A stretch of DNA of 64,000 nt from Taibaiella sp. (GCA_019638495.1 JAHBTQ010000003.1:62001-126000), one strand, 5' to 3'; counted from the first letter of the stretch, positions 42,125-51,797 are shown. Program-made: numbers and translations. Notes: generated from the letters alone by a model not told the origin.

Positions 42125-44917
42125 ATGAATCGCCTGTTACTCCCGGGGTTGCTGCTGTTGCTTTCTGTACAGTTTTGTGCAGCGCAGAGCGCCTATAGAA
42201 TAAAGGGGCATCTGATAGATACCCTCACTACCAATCCCGGTTACCTTTCGGCAGTTACGCTCCTGCGGGCACAAGATACCGTGATAGAGAACTTTACCCG
42301 GGCCGATGATAATGGCGTCTTTTCCATTAGTGCCGCAAAACCCGGCAAATACCTGCTTCTCATATCGCATCCGGGCTATGTAGACTATACCGACCTGCTC
42401 TATATTAAGGACACGCTCACCGACCTTGATACCATTGTTATGCTCTCTAAGGAGCATATGCTGAAGGAGTTTGTCTTTACACAGCAGGTGGCGGCAATAA
42501 AGATAAAGGGCGACACCACGGAGTATATGGCAGACAGCTTTATGAACAAGGCTGGCGCTACTGTGGAGGACTTGCTGAAAAAGTTGCCTGGCATACAGGT
42601 GGATAAGAACGGGAAAATAACCGCGCAGGGGCAAACCGTGGAAAAGGTGCTGGTAGATGGAGAGGAGTTTTTCTCGGACGACCCTAAGGTAGTGACACAA
42701 GGTCTTGCTTCGAACGTGGTAGAGAAGGTGCAGGTGTTTGACAAGAAAAGCGACCAGGCAGAGTTTACAGGTATAGACGACGGTGAAAAGACGCGCACGA
42801 TAAACCTGCAGCTCAAGGAGAACATGAAGAAGGGCCTCTTTGGCAAGGCCGACGGAGGCATGGGCACGGACAACTATTACCAGGAGCAACTAATGCTCAA
42901 TGCCTTCAGGGGTAAGCGGCAGATAGCAGGGTTTGGGATAGCTTCTAATACTGACAAGGTGGGCCTGGGGTGGAATGAGAGTGAAAAATATGGCGGAGCA
43001 GACCGCGTTACCGAAATGACGGACGACGGCTACTACACTATCTATAGCAGTGGCGGCGACGACTTTGGCGGATGGAACGGCACCTACAACGGCGATGGCC
43101 TGCCCAAGGTAATGACGGGTGGCCTGCACTTTGCCGATAAGTGGAATCACGATATCCACCACGCATCCGCCAGTTATCGCTATGCATTGCAGCAGGTGAA
43201 GGGCACCGGCAACAACAGCAAGATATATACCCTCTCCGGAGACTCATCTCGTGTAAACACAGAAAACAAAACGCAGTTGCAACGCGCAGAGCGCAACAAG
43301 GTGAGCGGACTGTATGAATGGAAGATAGACAGCCTCACCAGCCTGAAGATGACCGCAGGTGGCGAGATGAAACGAACAAATGTTAACTCTGTTTACCACA
43401 CAGAGACGTACAATATCGTAGGGGACTCAGTAGGGGAAAAAACACTCAACGACCGCGATATCACTTCAGCGTCTTACGAGCAGAGTTTTAATGCAGATGT
43501 GATATTGCGCCGTAAATTCCTGAAGAAGGGGCGGTCACTATCGGTAGACCTGAAGGAAACCTACAAGGACATAAAGGGAGATGGTAGGCTGATCTCGGCT
43601 ATTTACAGGCCGGGTACAGGGGCAGACAGTACCGACCAGCGAAAGGAAAATGCCAGCAACGATGTGACGCTATATGGAAAGGCTGTCTATACCGAGCCTA
43701 TATCAAAAGTCGCGTTCATAGAAGGCAACTACGCCCTATCTGTGCGCAACAGCACAGCCAGTAATCTCTCGTTTGATAACCGGCCCGGAGCCACCGATGC
43801 ACCGGTAGACAGCTTCAGCAGCGACTTCCGGTACAACATCACTACCCAGCAGGGAGGGCTTAGCCTGAAGTTTGTGATGAAGCAGATAAATATGTCGTTT
43901 GGCAGCAACGTTTCTAATGCCGCTTTCCTGCAGACCGACCACAGGCACGGCGATACATCGCGCCGCTATGACTACTTCAATATCTTCCCTAAGGCGAATT
44001 TTAGCTACAAGATATCGAAGCAAACAAGCCTGCGCGCCTCGTACAACGGGAGCACACGACAGCCAAACATAAACCAGGTGCAGCCACTGAACCAGAATAC
44101 GGACCCGCTGAATATATCAGTGGGTAATCCGGGACTAAAGCAGGAGTTTAACAACAACATGAGCCTGAACTTCAACAACTACAAAGTGTTGTCTAATACC
44201 TATCTATATGTGGGTGTTTCCGGTAGCCTCACCGATAATGCCATCAGCACAGAGCAGGAGATAAGGAACGGGGTAAACTATACCAGGTATATAAACGTAG
44301 ATGGCAACCGCTCTATGAACTGGTGGGGTGGTTATGACTTTAAGATAAAAAAGACTAACCTGCAGCTTGCCATGAACGTGGACGGCGAGGTAAACCGTAT
44401 AGTGAATGTGGTAAATGGCATGCAGAACATCAGCACCAACAATGCCTATACGTTCAACCCCAGCCTTCGCTACGAAAAGGAGGAGAAATACGAGTTTAGG
44501 GTGGGGCCGGGCGTCACCTACAACAATAACAAGTCTACCATCAATGTAAATGCTACCGACTATTGGGTGCTGAACGGTGATGTGTCCGGCGATGTGTACC
44601 TGCCTAAGAATTTTGAGATAGGCACATCTGCCACCATGATGTTCCGTCAAAAGACGGTTGTGTTTACGCAAAACAACTCTATCATTCGCTGGAATGCCTA
44701 TGTGTCTAAAAAGTTCAGGAAAAAGAAAGACCTGATGCTGAAGCTTTATGTCTTTGACATACTGAACCAGAACCTGGGCTACACCCGCGAGGCGAAGGGC
44801 AATGTGCTGACACAGAACAACTATACCACCATACGCAGGTATGGTATGCTGAGCCTGATATGGAATTTTAATTTCTCACCCGGCGCTGCGCCTGCTGCCA
44901 CAGACGATGACGACTAA
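42125..44917 (+). CDS. Outer-membrane beta-barrel protein, TonB-receptor-like
   Basis: A 930-residue protein with a signal peptide (to about residue 22, C-A-A-Q). An N-terminal carboxypeptidase-regulatory-like domain (about 25-105) is followed by a plug-like region with K-A-G-A-T-V-E-D-L-L-K-K-L-P-G-I-Q-V-D near residue 150 and V-L-V-D-G-E-E-F-F, then a long barrel of alternating strands ending in aromatic I-W-N-F-N-F. It resembles TonB-dependent receptors but lacks an obvious TonB box; Bacteroidota have many such proteins of unknown cargo. Signal peptide choice fixes ATG 42125. The GLPGLI gene follows after only 3 bases, a common partnership. Confidence 0.88.
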   Translation: MNRLLLPGLLLLLSVQFCAAQSAYRIKGHLIDTLTTNPGYLSAVTLLRAQDTVIENFTRADDNGVFSISAAKPGKYLLLISHPGYVDYTDLLYIKDTLTDLDTIVMLSKEHMLKEFVFTQQVAAIKIKGDTTEYMADSFMNKAGATVEDLLKKLPGIQVDKNGKITAQGQTVEKVLVDGEEFFSDDPKVVTQGLASNVVEKVQVFDKKSDQAEFTGIDDGEKTRTINLQLKENMKKGLFGKADGGMGTDNYYQEQLMLNAFRGKRQIAGFGIASNTDKVGLGWNESEKYGGADRVTEMTDDGYYTIYSSGGDDFGGWNGTYNGDGLPKVMTGGLHFADKWNHDIHHASASYRYALQQVKGTGNNSKIYTLSGDSSRVNTENKTQLQRAERNKVSGLYEWKIDSLTSLKMTAGGEMKRTNVNSVYHTETYNIVGDSVGEKTLNDRDITSASYEQSFNADVILRRKFLKKGRSLSVDLKETYKDIKGDGRLISAIYRPGTGADSTDQRKENASNDVTLYGKAVYTEPISKVAFIEGNYALSVRNSTASNLSFDNRPGATDAPVDSFSSDFRYNITTQQGGLSLKFVMKQINMSFGSNVSNAAFLQTDHRHGDTSRRYDYFNIFPKANFSYKISKQTSLRASYNGSTRQPNINQVQPLNQNTDPLNISVGNPGLKQEFNNNMSLNFNNYKVLSNTYLYVGVSGSLTDNAISTEQEIRNGVNYTRYINVDGNRSMNWWGGYDFKIKKTNLQLAMNVDGEVNRIVNVVNGMQNISTNNAYTFNPSLRYEKEEKYEFRVGPGVTYNNNKSTINVNATDYWVLNGDVSGDVYLPKNFEIGTSATMMFRQKTVVFTQNNSIIRWNAYVSKKFRKKKDLMLKLYVFDILNQNLGYTREAKGNVLTQNNYTTIRRYGMLSLIWNFNFSPGAAPAATDDDD

Positions 44918-44920
44918 CCT

Positions 44921-45667
44921 ATGAAAAAGATATTATTCCTGTTAATGTTGGCTTGCACATTGTTTCCTGCTATAGTAGACGCGCAGTACGTAATGAGCGG
45001 TAAGATAGAGTATGAGCGCAAGGTGAATGTACACGCCAGAATGAAGGACTATGGCGACGATAACAATTCGTGGTATGAACGCATGAAGTCGTCAACGCCA
45101 AAATTCAACGTGAGCTACTTTGACCTTACGTTTGACCGCAACCGTAGTATATACAAGCCCGGCAGGGAAAATGAAGCCCAGCAGAAATCATTCTGGAGCG
45201 ATCCTGCGGCAGATAACATCGTATTCAGCGACCTGGCAGCAAAGAGGGTAAAGGCCATAAAGCAGGTTTATGAGCAGAAGTTTATAGTGCAGGACAGTAT
45301 GCGCAAGCTGCCCTGGATGCTGAAGAGCGAGATACGCACTATAGCAGGCTACAAATGCCGGAAGGCTGTGGGCATCATCTGCGATTCAGTTTATGTAGTA
45401 GCCTTCTATACAGAAGATATACTGGCGAGCTCAGGGCCTGAAATGTTTGGCAACCTGCCCGGTATGGTGCTGGAGGTAGCCATTCCCCGCCTGCATACCA
45501 CCTGGACGGCCACCCGTGTGGACCTGACAGCCGTAAAGGACGAGGACTTTGAAACGCCGAACAAGGGCAAGAAGGTAGGCAATGCCGGCCTCTATGCCGC
45601 CATACAGGAAGGCCTGAAAGACTGGGGCAAGTGGGCGGCCAGGAATATATGGCTTGTAGTGTTGTAG
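44921..45667 (+). CDS. GLPGLI family protein
   Basis: A 248-residue exported protein (signal peptide to about residue 21, V-D-A-Q). It has the family pattern: V-M-S-G-K-I-E-Y-E-R near the mature N-terminus, I-A-G-Y-K-C-R-K-A near residue 145, and the name-giving segment here as F-G-N-L-P-G-M-V-L-E-V near 183. GLPGLI proteins occur next to large barrel proteins and often with porphyran- or metal-related genes; their function is unknown. Co-transcription with the preceding barrel gene (3-base gap) is nearly certain. Confidence 0.87.
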   Translation: MKKILFLLMLACTLFPAIVDAQYVMSGKIEYERKVNVHARMKDYGDDNNSWYERMKSSTPKFNVSYFDLTFDRNRSIYKPGRENEAQQKSFWSDPAADNIVFSDLAAKRVKAIKQVYEQKFIVQDSMRKLPWMLKSEIRTIAGYKCRKAVGIICDSVYVVAFYTEDILASSGPEMFGNLPGMVLEVAIPRLHTTWTATRVDLTAVKDEDFETPNKGKKVGNAGLYAAIQEGLKDWGKWAARNIWLVVL

Positions 45668-45771
45668 GGGAGGGCGTAGTTCTTACAATCGTAGGGGGCA
45701 TGCATTAGCTATCCTACTGTCTTTTAGCTACAGAACTCCAAATTCCATTCACAGAACGGCCTTTATTGGCG

Positions 45772-45801
45772 GTTCCTGATGCTCTTCGGAACATCAGGAA
45801 C
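45772..45801. other. Perfect 10-bp stem-loop between convergent genes
   Basis: GTTCCTGATG (45772-45781) pairs with CATCAGGAAC (45792-45801) around a 10-base loop. No T tract follows on either strand, so it is not a standard intrinsic terminator, but it lies between two gene ends. Confidence 0.55.
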
Positions 45802-45815
45802 AACGAGGGAATTCG

Positions 45816-46682
45816 CTACTTCCAGAATCCTATGCCTAACCTCAGTCCAATACTCATGTTTCTGTCGATGTAGTCGGATTTTGATGCCATCAAATTGTTG
45901 CGATTGGGACTCGTCCATATCGACAAGCTTTGAAATTTCTCATAGTTAGACCAATCATATTCTAATCCGACACTTATTTCTTTTGCCCACAAAGATCTTT
46001 TAAGGCTTCTGTCTATCCCTATGTAACCCTGACCAGAAAGGAGTCTATTCGGAAAATAAATAGTCTGCAATGGTCCTATTGCCTTAACAATTGTCTGTCT
46101 CCCAAATTTTGTTTCGGCATACATAAAAGAGACTTCGTTATTCGTGTAACCGTTGTCTGAGATGTAATCGACACTAAAGATGGGATGCTCCCAGGGACCG
46201 TTAAAAAAACGCTTTTCGGTTAATCCGGCTTTGGCGGTGATTGCCCAATTGGGATGCAGTTGCCATCGATAACCAACTAACAGCCTCAAACCGGTATAAT
46301 TGACAGTAGTAGCAAACTTGTATGAATAAGTATAACCATTAAGTGCTATAGCAGCGTCTTGATCAAAATTGGTAAAATCCTGCTTCGTAACAATTGCATA
46401 CCGCCTCGTTCCGTAATGAATGCCTGCACTTAAAAGCAAGCCATATTTTGTCGTTCTCTCATACTGAAGTGCAGCATAATTACCCTTTGTATTGCGAGCT
46501 CGGATGGATATGCCTGGGAACGGATTGCCATTTACTATGCTTCCTTGTTCGTTATACTGCTGACTCGTAAAGGAAATGCAAAGCCGGTTATAGCCGTGTT
46601 TTTTCTGAGCAGGAACCCTGTTCGGAAAGAGTAAGCCGGATAGGATAGTTAATAAGATTGCAATAGCGTTCCGTGATTTCAT
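45816..46682 (-). CDS. Outer-membrane beta-barrel protein, paralogue 1 of 3
   Basis: A 288-residue protein with a signal peptide (to about residue 25, V-P-A-Q) and alternating polar/aromatic strands typical of an 8-12-strand outer-membrane barrel. It ends in D-R-N-M-S-I-G-L-R-L-G-I-G-F-W-K; a terminal aromatic residue is the usual barrel-assembly signal. The middle has L-Q-Y-E-R-T-T-K-Y-G-L-L-L-S-A and Y-G-T-R-R-Y-A, shared with the two upstream paralogues. Specific function is unknown. A 236-base gap, without a clear gene, separates it from paralogue 2. Confidence 0.75.
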   Translation of the reverse strand: MKSRNAIAILLTILSGLLFPNRVPAQKKHGYNRLCISFTSQQYNEQGSIVNGNPFPGISIRARNTKGNYAALQYERTTKYGLLLSAGIHYGTRRYAIVTKQDFTNFDQDAAIALNGYTYSYKFATTVNYTGLRLLVGYRWQLHPNWAITAKAGLTEKRFFNGPWEHPIFSVDYISDNGYTNNEVSFMYAETKFGRQTIVKAIGPLQTIYFPNRLLSGQGYIGIDRSLKRSLWAKEISVGLEYDWSNYEKFQSLSIWTSPNRNNLMASKSDYIDRNMSIGLRLGIGFWK

Positions 46683-46918
46683 GATTGGTCGAAAAACAAA
46701 CTATTTCTTTCCCGCCGCAGTTGGTGTTCCTCACCAACTGCCACGAGCTGGTCATTTCTAAATGGGGAAACGAAACGGAATATATCTACCATAATAGTAC
46801 TAAGATTTCACGAATAGATGCTGCGGTTTGCGGATATTTGAATGCAAGTGGTCGAATTGTCCATGTGCTGGTTGCTGGTGAAGAGCACTAGCAACGGCGG
46901 AATAAGTAATACACCATT

Positions 46919-47764
46919 TTACTTCCAGAAACCGACTGCCAGGCGTAACGCAACCGAGATATTCCTGTCATAGAAAACATCACGGCTAGCATTGATTTCA
47001 TTTACTGAGGGACTACTTTTTACGACTACCGTTTCACGGTTTCTCCACCCTCGAGACACTTCGATCCCACCCTCAAGGTTCTGTAAGAACAGAAAATTGA
47101 TCTTTCTCTGTACCCCCAGGTAAAGTTCCCATGTTGATAACGGCCCGGGGTAAAACAGCTTATTGGCGTATGCGGGAGGTTTCCCATACTTCGTTTCAAT
47201 TATTGTTGCAGCAGGAATAAATTTCCTGTTACCTGCATCGTCTCGGTATACAAAATCTCTTTCGTCTCCAAAATAGCCACTAATATGAAACAGCTTTGTT
47301 GCTATGCCCACTTTGCCCACAATTGTATAATCAGGATGAACCCGCTTACTATATCCCATCATCAACTTAGGACTCAGGTAAGGCATGCGGGCGAGATAGC
47401 TACCCACGTTAAATATGACACCTTTCAAAGAATCTACAGCATCAGCATCGAACGCATCCATGTGCTGAACGATAGACAAGTTATAGCGCCGGACTCCATA
47501 GAGGATTTCTCCGGAAATCACAAATCCGCCAGCCCTGGTATGTGAGAACTGAATACCCATGGCGCTGCCATCCGTGTTTCTGGGGCCTATAAGGCCGCTA
47601 GGAGCAACGGCGTCATATTTCACCGATTTTGAGTCGAAATACTTTACCCGGCTGTAAGAAGCCGACAAAGTATTAACGCTCTTTTCTCCTTGCCCACTAG
47701 CTAAGGCCGGAGCAAAAAGACTTGTAACTAGTAGTGCTGCCGATAATTTCATAGTTATCGCCAT
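46919..47764 (-). CDS. Outer-membrane beta-barrel protein, paralogue 2 of 3
   Basis: A 281-residue protein with a signal peptide (to about residue 25, A-S-G-Q). It shares with its neighbours the segments G-I-Q-F-S-H-T-R, Y-G-V-R-R-Y-N and the ending D-R-N-I-S-V-A-L-R-L-A-V-G-F-W-K. Its first 10 bases overlap the end of paralogue 3, so the two are translationally linked. It is more divergent in the middle (residues 130-230). Likely outer-membrane location; function unknown. Confidence 0.75.
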   Translation of the reverse strand: MAITMKLSAALLVTSLFAPALASGQGEKSVNTLSASYSRVKYFDSKSVKYDAVAPSGLIGPRNTDGSAMGIQFSHTRAGGFVISGEILYGVRRYNLSIVQHMDAFDADAVDSLKGVIFNVGSYLARMPYLSPKLMMGYSKRVHPDYTIVGKVGIATKLFHISGYFGDERDFVYRDDAGNRKFIPAATIIETKYGKPPAYANKLFYPGPLSTWELYLGVQRKINFLFLQNLEGGIEVSRGWRNRETVVVKSSPSVNEINASRDVFYDRNISVALRLAVGFWK

Positions 47765-48567
47765 AGCCCAACTGACAATCTGATGCCCAGAGAAAAGTTT
47801 CTGTCGGTAAATTCATCCTTGCTTCCTATTGGCGGACCATAAATTTCAGTTGTCGAGTGCACCACTACTTCCGGATTCTGACCTTTGAAGATATTCCTGC
47901 TGGCTTCTATACCAAAGGAGATATTTTTGACCACAGATCTATCAAATGTTCGCTGCACGCCAAAATATATTTCAATTGGCGCGAGCGTATTAGAGGTGCC
48001 TCCGAGGCCAAATTGTCTTTTAATGATAGAGACCTGCGATGTTGTTGAAGTGATGCCGTTATCCCATCTATAATCGATAAAACCACCAGTTACCCGGTGG
48101 TCGCCATTCAGAAACCCCCGCACTGACATTCCGGCTTTAGCAGATATGCCCCAGTTGTTTTTTAATGCAAAATATCGACCGGCCAGTATGCGAAATGAGA
48201 GATAATTTACGGATGCGGTTATCGATTCGCGATAAATGAAGTTGCGCAAATTAACTTCGGCCACAGGGTCATACCCGGTCATGTTTTGTTCTATTTGCAC
48301 ATCGTATTTTCTGACACCATACTGCACATCTGCGCTCAGAAGAAGGTTGTTTCGTGTGCGTCGCTCAAATTGAAGACCGAAATTGTAGCCATTTGTGTTA
48401 TTGGCTTTGAGATAATCAGACGGAGGCACACGGTCATACAGTATGCCTCCTTTATCAAAATATCGAACGATGCCAATTGATGGTTGTATGCTGTTCTGCC
48501 CTGCTTTGTTTTGAGCAAAGCAACTAAACCCCAATAGAGAAAAAGTGCAGGCTAACTGTATTTTCAT
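47755..48567 (-). CDS. Outer-membrane beta-barrel protein, paralogue 3 of 3
   Basis: A 270-residue protein with a signal peptide (C-F-A-Q near residue 18). It is the first of three tandem paralogues on the minus strand and has G-L-Q-F-E-R-R-T-R-N-N-L-L-L-S-A, Y-G-V-R-K-Y-D and the ending D-R-N-F-S-L-G-I-R-L-S-V-G-L-W-R. It is closer to paralogue 1 in the G-L-x-L-L-L-S-A region. Gene duplication in place is the simplest origin. Function unknown; a porin or surface receptor role is possible. Confidence 0.75.
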   Translation of the reverse strand: MKIQLACTFSLLGFSCFAQNKAGQNSIQPSIGIVRYFDKGGILYDRVPPSDYLKANNTNGYNFGLQFERRTRNNLLLSADVQYGVRKYDVQIEQNMTGYDPVAEVNLRNFIYRESITASVNYLSFRILAGRYFALKNNWGISAKAGMSVRGFLNGDHRVTGGFIDYRWDNGITSTTSQVSIIKRQFGLGGTSNTLAPIEIYFGVQRTFDRSVVKNISFGIEASRNIFKGQNPEVVVHSTTEIYGPPIGSKDEFTDRNFSLGIRLSVGLWR

Positions 48568-48776
48568 AAGCTATAAGGTGTTGCACCAACGAAAATATAA
48601 TATTTACCGCATCCGTTTGTTGCAAAATCGTTCAGCCACTCCAGGTTTTTTTATAGAATAGCCTTTTGCGTAGCCGTGTCACGGTGACGGATAGGTACGC
48701 ATCTACTTCGAATCCTGAACGCCCACGGCTATTTTCATCCACTTATATGCTCATCTATTTTTAATATTCCCGGCCC

Positions 48777-48807
48777 TTGGCGGCAGCGGGCCTCGCGCCT
48801 ATCTTTG
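48777..48807 (+). promoter_or_regulatory. Promoter of the OsmC gene
   Basis: TTG (48777-48779), 20 bases, TATCTTTG (48800-48807), then ATG at 48825. Confidence 0.65.
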
Positions 48808-48824
48808 TCAAAAAACGAACACGC

Positions 48825-49235
48825 ATGAAACGTAACGCAACCGCCATCTGGAATGGCTCAGGAAAAGAGGGTAATGGTACCATGAGTACCCAAAGCACAT
48901 TGCTGAACAATGCCCAGTATTCTTACAAAACAAGGTTTGAGGATGGTGTAGGCACCAATCCTGAAGAGCTGATAGCTGCTGCGCATGCAGGCTGCTTCTC
49001 TATGAAGCTGTCTTTTGTACTGGGCGGCGCAGGCTTTACTCCTGAAAAGATAGAGACTAAGTGTTACATCACACTGGACAATGGTGCAGTTACAACCAGT
49101 GAGCTGGAGGTTACAGCTTCTGTTCCGGGCATTACTGCTGAGAAGTTCAACGAGTGCGCTGAAGATGCAAAGGCAAACTGCCCGATCTCTAAGCTGCTCA
49201 ACTGCAACATTACGCTGAATGCTACACTGGCATAA
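48825..49235 (+). CDS. OsmC family peroxiredoxin
   Basis: A 136-residue cytoplasmic thiol peroxidase. The two redox cysteines are in the usual places: H-A-G-C-F near residue 54 and N-C-P-I-S near residue 117. The N-terminus is the family form M-K-R-N-A-T-A-I-W-N-G-S-G-K-E-G-x-G. OsmC-type enzymes reduce organic hydroperoxides. The start is ATG 48825, since a longer frame would run back into the -7 box. A 13-bp hairpin separates it from gpsA. Confidence 0.93.
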   Translation: MKRNATAIWNGSGKEGNGTMSTQSTLLNNAQYSYKTRFEDGVGTNPEELIAAAHAGCFSMKLSFVLGGAGFTPEKIETKCYITLDNGAVTTSELEVTASVPGITAEKFNECAEDAKANCPISKLLNCNITLNATLA

Positions 49236-49254
49236 GACGACGATATTTTGATAA

Positions 49255-49284
49255 GAGAAAGGCTCCCGTTTGGGAGCCTTTCTC
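49255..49284. terminator. Bidirectional hairpin between the OsmC gene and gpsA
   Basis: A perfect 13-bp stem GAGAAAGGCTCCC/GGGAGCCTTTCTC with a 4-base loop, lying 19 bases past the OsmC stop and 4 bases past the gpsA stop. It can serve both convergent genes. Confidence 0.85.
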
Positions 49285-49288
49285 GTCA

Positions 49289-50299
49289 TTATGACATCAT
49301 CTTTTCAAGTCGTTTAAAATTCTGCACCGGGCTGGCTCCCTGCCATAGTATCTCGTATATCACCGTGGCCATCGGTATGGCTATGTCATACTGGGCAGAT
49401 ACTGCCTGCATCCCCCGTGCGGCATAGTAGCCCTCGGCCACCATGTTCATTTCCAGGGTGGCTGCGCGCACGCTATATCCCTTGCCTATCATAGCGCCAA
49501 ATGTGCGGTTGCGGCTGTGCAGGGAGTAGCAGGTCACCAGAAGGTCGCCCAGGTAGGCGCTGGTATGAAAGTCTGGCTGCTCGTGCGATGGATGCACTTT
49601 TTCGAAGTGTGCCTGCAGGAAGCCATACATCTCGCGGTAGCAATTCGTAGCGTACACACTCAGGAAGTTGTCGCCATAATCCAGCGAGTGGGCTATGCCT
49701 GCACCAATGGCGTAGATATTCTTCAGTACTGCGGCATACTGTGCTCCCCATATGTCATGGTTGCTGGTGGTGTTGATGTAGCTGCTTGTAAATGACTTTG
49801 CTACGTCTTGCGTCAGTGCGTCGTTGAGGCCTGAGAATGTGAGGTAGGAGAGTCGTTCGCTAGCTACTTCCTCAGCGTGGCACGGCCCGGTAATGGCAAT
49901 GTATTGCTCCAGCGGCAGTCCATATTCGGCCGTCATGTAGTCGTTCAGGAGCAGGTTACTGTCAGGCAGCACTCCCTTTATGGCAGATACTACCTTCTTT
50001 TTCTTCCATACATCCGGAGCCACCTTGCTGATGACATCATTGGCATATGCCGATGGTACTGCCACCACTATGGTGTCGCACTGTTCTGCCATTGCAACAA
50101 TATCGTTGGTGGGGTGTATAGTATCCGGCGCAAAGGTTACCGAAGTAAGGTAATGCGGGTTGTGATGTCTCTTCTGCAGGCTGGCTATTGCCTCCTCGTT
50201 GCGCACCCACCAGTGTATCTTCTTGCCGTTGTCTGTAAGAATTTTTGCCAATGCGGTGCCCCAGCTTCCATTTCCTATTATGCCAATCTGTCCCGTCAT
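49289..50299 (-). CDS. gpsA: Glycerol-3-phosphate dehydrogenase (NAD(P)+)
   Basis: A 336-residue cytoplasmic enzyme that makes sn-glycerol 3-phosphate from dihydroxyacetone phosphate for phospholipids. The Rossmann nucleotide site G-I-I-G-N-G-S-W-G-T-A-L-A is at residues 5-17. S-A-I-K-G-V near residue 105, G-P-C-H-A-E-E-V near 140, and N-x-Y-A-I-G-A-G near 190 are further family marks. The length is normal. It lies downstream of lgt on the same strand with a 48-base gap, grouping two lipid genes. Confidence 0.94.
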   Translation of the reverse strand: MTGQIGIIGNGSWGTALAKILTDNGKKIHWWVRNEEAIASLQKRHHNPHYLTSVTFAPDTIHPTNDIVAMAEQCDTIVVAVPSAYANDVISKVAPDVWKKKKVVSAIKGVLPDSNLLLNDYMTAEYGLPLEQYIAITGPCHAEEVASERLSYLTFSGLNDALTQDVAKSFTSSYINTTSNHDIWGAQYAAVLKNIYAIGAGIAHSLDYGDNFLSVYATNCYREMYGFLQAHFEKVHPSHEQPDFHTSAYLGDLLVTCYSLHSRNRTFGAMIGKGYSVRAATLEMNMVAEGYYAARGMQAVSAQYDIAIPMATVIYEILWQGASPVQNFKRLEKMMS

Positions 50300-50347
50300 G
50301 CAGGTGGTATTAGTTAACGTAAAAGTAGTTTTTTGTGCGCGAAAGTG

Positions 50348-51607
50348 CTATACTGTAGGTGGCGCAGTTCGTGTTTTGTCTTTGTAAAATAGCAGCAATA
50401 GGATGCCTGTGATTACCAGGCCCACAGACAATAGCTCGGCCTGTGTAGGCTTTATGAAGCCCAGGTCATACTTGGTGTTTACGCGTATGAGCTCTACAAA
50501 GAAGCGCTCCACGCCTGCCATAATGAGATAGACGCTAAACATCTGCAATGTGCCCGTGAGTCTTTTGCGCAGCAGCCACATCACACCAAAAAGCGAAACA
50601 CAAGTGATGGCTTCGTAGATGGATGTTGGGAACACGCTTACGGGTAGCACACTGCAATACTCGCCTACACAACCCTGTATCATCATGCCTTCGTGGCCTA
50701 CGTTGTGTGGGTAGTTGAAGCCCACGAGCCAGTTAGGCAGCCACGATGGGGCCGGCACAAATGCAGCGGGTGTCTGGCCTATCATGTGCTTCACAAAGTC
50801 TGCATCGGCCAGGGAAGCAGCACGGAGGGTGCCATCTGGGTTGCTGATGTAGGCGCTGTTGAATATGCCCCAGTCGCCATCGCCGCTGAAGTGGCAGCCC
50901 AGCCTGCCGAGGCCGTATGCCAGCATAATAGCGGGCGCAGCGGTGTCGCATAGATGGTCAAACGGGATCTTGTGCTTACGTGCGTAGTAATAGAATGCAA
51001 TTGTTGCCATAATGAGGCCGCCCAGGAAGGTGAGCCCGCTGGAGGATGTGAGGCTTTCTATCGGGTTTTTAATAAAGTCGTCCCATGTCTCTAATGCATT
51101 GAAGACCTTGGCACCGACAAGGCCAGCGACGGCTGCCACCACTACTATTTCTGTGATTAGTTCGTGTGGGTATACCTGCACTTGCTTGGTCACCGGCTCC
51201 GGTAGTTGCTGTTTCTTTTTCTCATAGTAGCGGGAATAGCCCATGAGCGCTGCGCCGGCAAGGCCACCCAGGAAGTTGCCGTTGAGGGAAAATAGGTAGC
51301 CCATAGGGTCGGGCGACACTTCGGCAAAGTGGCCGAAAATGCCTACTATCTTGAACCCGATGAGGAAGCCTGTGATGGCTGAAGCGATTAGTTCACCCTT
51401 TGTGGCGGGGAAGCCTACTTCCATCGTTCTGATCTGGGGTTGCAGCAGACCCAGCTTTGTTTTGCGCTTCAACTCTGAAGACATAACCCATGCGGCTCCC
51501 AGGAAAGCAAGCGCTACGAGAAAGCCAAAGGTTTTAAAAAGGCTGAGCCATTCCGGCATTTCCGTACCGAAAATTGCCTGCAGCAGGTACTTAAAATCGG
51601 GATACAT
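50348..51607 (-). CDS. lgt: Prolipoprotein diacylglyceryl transferase
   Basis: A 419-residue integral membrane enzyme that moves diacylglycerol from phosphatidylglycerol to the lipobox Cys. It has seven or so helices and the catalytic region G-R-L-G-C-H-F-S-G-D-G-D-W-G near residue 230, H-N-V-G-H-E-G near 300, and P-T-S-I-Y-E-A near 330. It is longer than E. coli Lgt (291 residues) because of an N-terminal extension and a loop insert, normal for Bacteroidota. A dispersed hairpin repeat (51634-51665) lies 26 bases before its ATG. Confidence 0.92.
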   Translation of the reverse strand: MYPDFKYLLQAIFGTEMPEWLSLFKTFGFLVALAFLGAAWVMSSELKRKTKLGLLQPQIRTMEVGFPATKGELIASAITGFLIGFKIVGIFGHFAEVSPDPMGYLFSLNGNFLGGLAGAALMGYSRYYEKKKQQLPEPVTKQVQVYPHELITEIVVVAAVAGLVGAKVFNALETWDDFIKNPIESLTSSSGLTFLGGLIMATIAFYYYARKHKIPFDHLCDTAAPAIMLAYGLGRLGCHFSGDGDWGIFNSAYISNPDGTLRAASLADADFVKHMIGQTPAAFVPAPSWLPNWLVGFNYPHNVGHEGMMIQGCVGEYCSVLPVSVFPTSIYEAITCVSLFGVMWLLRKRLTGTLQMFSVYLIMAGVERFFVELIRVNTKYDLGFIKPTQAELLSVGLVITGILLLLFYKDKTRTAPPTV

Positions 51608-51633
51608 GCCGTAAAAGTAGGGTAAAACATGGA

Positions 51634-51665
51634 GACCTCTCCCCGGCCCTCTCCGAGGGAGAGGG
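51634..51665 (-). repeat. Dispersed hairpin repeat, copy 2 (before lgt)
   Basis: A 32-base exact copy of 3469-3500, in the same orientation relative to the downstream gene. Its core hairpin is CCCTCTC/GAGAGGG. Confidence 0.9.
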
Positions 51666-51797
51666 TGAGGCCGAATGAGCGCTGATTTACCCTTTGCCCG
51701 TAAACGTTAAAGAATTCGCAGTTTGCACATTTACAGTGCTTTAGCTGCAATAACAAACAGGTATCTGCGTTTGATGTACAAACCAAACACATACAAA

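Noticed and set aside
42137..42889. 250-codon minus-strand frame opposite the barrel gene
   Set aside because: Antisense shadow of the 42125-44917 gene; no family features.
45772..45801. Intrinsic terminator
   Set aside because: A strong stem but no T tract on either strand; listed as a stem-loop only.
46685..46891. 68-codon plus-strand frame between barrel paralogues
   Set aside because: Starts with TTG, no recognisable domain, and lies in a gap between minus-strand paralogues.
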